From positions 1 to 7,593 of the forward strand of contig DGOD01000368.1 in assembly GCA_002389265.1 (NCBI GenBank): DNA of 7,593 nucleotides. Direction: 5' to 3'. The position numbers were made by a program, and so were the translations under genes. The notes beneath the pieces are model-generated. The model had not been told where the DNA came from. It saw nothing but the letters and a program-made list of their open reading frames with translations, and did not search any database. The DNA is from Gammaproteobacteria bacterium UBA4475. Lineage in GTDB: Bacteria > Pseudomonadota > Gammaproteobacteria > Pseudomonadales > Azotimanducaceae. Below are positions 5,820 through 7,593 of this stretch, piece by piece. Every line of letters starts with the position of its first letter. Position 1 is the stretch's first letter.

Positions 5820-6602
5820 TCAGCCCAGGACTCGCACGATATCCGCCGCCACTGCCGCACCCGCCTGTCGAAAACTGGCGACCAGCGCTGGCGGCGCCCA
5901 GTTTGTGACTGCCTGAGTAAACGCCGGCCGCTGTTGAATCGCAGCATACCAGCGCTTCAGGTGATCGCGCCGATCAATTTCATGGCCCTGACTCAAGTGG
6001 TCGATTCGAATTACATAGGGCATCAGCGCACAATCAGCGAGGCTGAAAGTGGAACCCGCCAACCATTCCTGCGTACTGAGCAAGGCATTGGCTTGGTCGA
6101 AGATCATTTGGTGAGTCAGCATCGCCTCACGAAATACACCGGCCTCCACACCTTGATCAATCACCGAACGCCGGACCTCGCGCCGATAAGCGTTGGGAAT
6201 CTTCGCTAACAGGGCATCGACGTCTGCATGGGATCGTTGCAGCAATCCCGGTCGCACGCCAATGGCGTAGGTGATAACACCACAGGCGGGGTGCAAGGCA
6301 TCGTCAATACACTTGCAGAACAAACGCATTTGGTGGCGCTCGACGGCAGAAACCGGCTTCAGTGGTTTGGTCGGATAAGCGTCATCCAAATATTCGTTAA
6401 TTAAGGTCGATTCAATCATCACACTGCCCTGATCCTCCAGGGTCGGCACCACCGCATTGGGATTGAGCGCCTGATAGCCAGGCTCGAATTGCTCACCCTG
6501 CTGCAGATCCAGCACCGTGTCTTCAAATGCCAGGCCCTTTTCATGTAACACCATGCGGACTTTCTGCGAACAGGTTGAAATCGGATTATGGTACAAACGC
6601 AT
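5820..6602 (-). CDS. Glutathione S-transferase family protein
   Basis: A 260-residue cytosolic GST. The N-terminal thioredoxin-like domain (1-75) shows a candidate active-site stretch ISTCSQKVR with S9, T10 and C11; the cis-proline loop NPNAVVPTL with P53; and the glutathione gamma-glutamyl contact E64-S65. The all-helical C-terminal domain has the folding motif STFSLADCALMPY with D190. The long insertion in the C-terminal domain (about 90-165), with a MRLFCKCIDD start, resembles the LigF-like beta-etherase branch of bacterial GSTs, so reductive ether cleavage or thiol addition to an electrophile is possible, but this is inference from pattern. A Cys, Ser or Thr at the active site could each serve. 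A GGAG lies 6 bases before the ATG at 6600-6602. It sits between the hydratase and reductase genes, 65 and 80 bases away. The GST family is certain; the substrate is not. Confidence 0.93.
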   Translation of the reverse strand: MRLYHNPISTCSQKVRMVLHEKGLAFEDTVLDLQQGEQFEPGYQALNPNAVVPTLEDQGSVMIESTLINEYLDDAYPTKPLKPVSAVERHQMRLFCKCIDDALHPACGVITYAIGVRPGLLQRSHADVDALLAKIPNAYRREVRRSVIDQGVEAGVFREAMLTHQMIFDQANALLSTQEWLAGSTFSLADCALMPYVIRIDHLSQGHEIDRRDHLKRWYAAIQQRPAFTQAVTNWAPPALVASFRQAGAAVAADIVRVLG

Positions 6603-6645
6603 AGGCAGCTCCGTCAGGGCAGTTTGTGTTGGCTTTTATTTAAAT

Positions 6646-6672
6646 CCGTGGCAATAGCCGCCACGGGCTATT
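6646..6672 (-). other. Two mutually exclusive hairpins at the end of the hydratase gene
   Basis: Two 7-bp perfect stems share bases. Stem one pairs 6646-6652 (CCGTGGC) with 6660-6666 (GCCACGG) around AATAGCC. Stem two pairs 6653-6659 (AATAGCC) with 6666-6672 (GGCTATT) around GCCACG and includes the hydratase stop codon. Only one can form at a time. On the minus-strand message stem one is followed by ATTTAAATAAAA rather than a run of U, so it is a poor intrinsic terminator. It could protect or process the message between the hydratase and GST genes. Confidence 0.5.
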
Positions 6673-7468
6673 TACCTTGCCATTTTGGCGGGCGCTTCTC
6701 GGTAAAGGCCTTGGGACCCTCGGCAGCATCAGCACTCGCAAGCCGCAGGGTCTCAGCCGCATAAGTGGTCTGGTAAGCCTCAGGCAAGGGCAGATCCAGG
6801 CCGCGCATGGCCACCTCTTTGGTGGCTCTCACTGCCAGCGGGGCGCACCGCAAAATATCAGTCACATAACCATCCACGCATTCACGTAACTGCGCCAGGG
6901 GCACCACTTCGTTAACCAGACCTAATTCATAGGCTCTCGCTGCGCTCATATGCCGGCCAGTGAGCATATAGCCCATGGCCGGCTTCAAGCCAATCTGCCG
7001 TGGCAGTCGATGGACCCCGGCGGAGCCGGCAATCAAACCACGGCGAGGTTCGGGCAAGCCGAACTCCGCATGGTCTGCCGCAATAATAATATCGCAGGCG
7101 AGCGCCACCTCTAAGCCACCACCAAGCGCATAACCATTCACCATGGCGATCAGGGGCTTGGTCATATACCAGCGCTCAACAACATGGGTTGTCTCCTGCG
7201 CCAGCTGTGCCCAATTCGCCTTGTCCGCATCACTACCCTCACGCTCCAGCGCTCGATGCTTTAAATCGGCTCCAGCGGAAAAGGCTTTTTCGCCAGCTCC
7301 AGTGATCACCGCTAACCAAATGTCATCATCACGTTCGACTATGTCCAAGTGCTGAGACAGCTGCCAACGCAATTCCGGGTTCAACGAGTTCATGGCCGCG
7401 GGACGATTCAAGGTAATCCAGGCCACATGGTCTTTGACCTCAAAAAGGGTCGTGTTGGTTGTCAGCAT
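6668..7468 (-). CDS. Enoyl-CoA hydratase/isomerase family protein (crotonase)
   Basis: A 266-residue crotonase-fold enzyme that would hydrate the double bond of an enoyl-CoA thioester. Seen in the sequence: the first oxyanion-hole motif AFSAGADLK (62-70), the second in NGYALGGGLEVALACD (111-126), and both catalytic glutamates, E120 in GGGLE and E140 in LPEPRRGL, where active hydratases carry them. The C-terminal end AAEGPKAFTEKRPPKWQGK is typical of the family and resembles the crotonobetainyl-CoA hydratase CaiD, though that alone does not fix the substrate. It is cytosolic and probably acts as a hexamer like its relatives. The ATG at 7466-7468 has a consensus AGGAGG at 7477-7482, 8 bases upstream. 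It is first of three same-strand genes and so likely opens the operon. Confidence 0.95.
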   Translation of the reverse strand: MLTTNTTLFEVKDHVAWITLNRPAAMNSLNPELRWQLSQHLDIVERDDDIWLAVITGAGEKAFSAGADLKHRALEREGSDADKANWAQLAQETTHVVERWYMTKPLIAMVNGYALGGGLEVALACDIIIAADHAEFGLPEPRRGLIAGSAGVHRLPRQIGLKPAMGYMLTGRHMSAARAYELGLVNEVVPLAQLRECVDGYVTDILRCAPLAVRATKEVAMRGLDLPLPEAYQTTYAAETLRLASADAAEGPKAFTEKRPPKWQGK

Positions 7469-7526
7469 GGTATTTGCCTCCTGATGGCATCAAAGAAAGG
7501 CCCGCACAATAGGCAGGTTTTGACCC

Positions 7527-7547
7527 GCTAGTGATCCAGAGACTAGC
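7527..7547. promoter_or_regulatory. Inverted repeat GCTAGT-N9-ACTAGC upstream of the hydratase
   Basis: Perfect 6-bp arms at 7527-7532 and 7542-7547 separated by 9 bases, 59 bases before the hydratase start codon. The geometry would suit a dimeric repressor binding near the promoter of the minus-strand genes. No clear -10/-35 pair is visible and no regulator gene lies in the window, so this is a candidate only. Confidence 0.3.
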
Positions 7548-7593
7548 ACGGTGCTCCACCAATGGCATGGCTTACCTTTGCCTGCGCTTACCT

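Overview
The window looks like the chromosome of a Gram-negative gammaproteobacterium of moderate GC content. The best evidence is an intact ydbH-ynbE-ydbL cluster, a three-gene envelope module known from gammaproteobacteria, together with a DUF2789 gene and a REP34-like M14 metallopeptidase. The enoyl-CoA hydratase, GST and aldo/keto reductase genes would suit a metabolically versatile, perhaps marine or environmental, lineage. I cannot name a genus from the sequence alone.

Layout, left to right. (1) 17-925, minus strand: M14-family zinc carboxypeptidase-like protein. (2) 926-1311: a 386-base divergent intergenic region with a 12-bp palindrome, fragments that read like decayed coding sequence, and a 42-bp hexanucleotide array just before the next gene. 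(3) 1312-1560, plus strand: small DUF2789 protein. (4) 1561-1810: a spacer holding a short hairpin and a striking array of six 12-bp repeats. The array falls inside a possible 30-codon ORF for an extremely leucine-rich peptide, which ends 7 bases before ydbH. (5) 1811-4610, plus strand: ydbH, ynbE and ydbL. (6) 4708-7468, minus strand: three consecutive genes that transcription would reach in the order enoyl-CoA hydratase, GST, aldo/keto reductase. They converge on ydbL across a 97-base gap.

How the genes work together. YdbH is an AsmA-like protein anchored in the inner membrane. In E. coli it is thought to bridge the periplasm to the outer-membrane lipoprotein YnbE and carry phospholipid, with YdbL modulating YnbE assembly. 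All three are present here in the usual order with short spacing. YdbH is shorter than in E. coli, and YdbL lacks the usual C-terminal tail. The minus-strand trio is probably co-transcribed and suggests CoA-thioester or detoxification chemistry, but its substrate cannot be read from sequence.

The most unusual signals are the two short tandem arrays. Both have periods divisible by three and both lie just upstream of plus-strand genes. The one before ydbH encodes a candidate hydrophobic leader or micro-membrane protein. I saw no tRNA, rRNA, CRISPR array, insertion sequence or phage gene.
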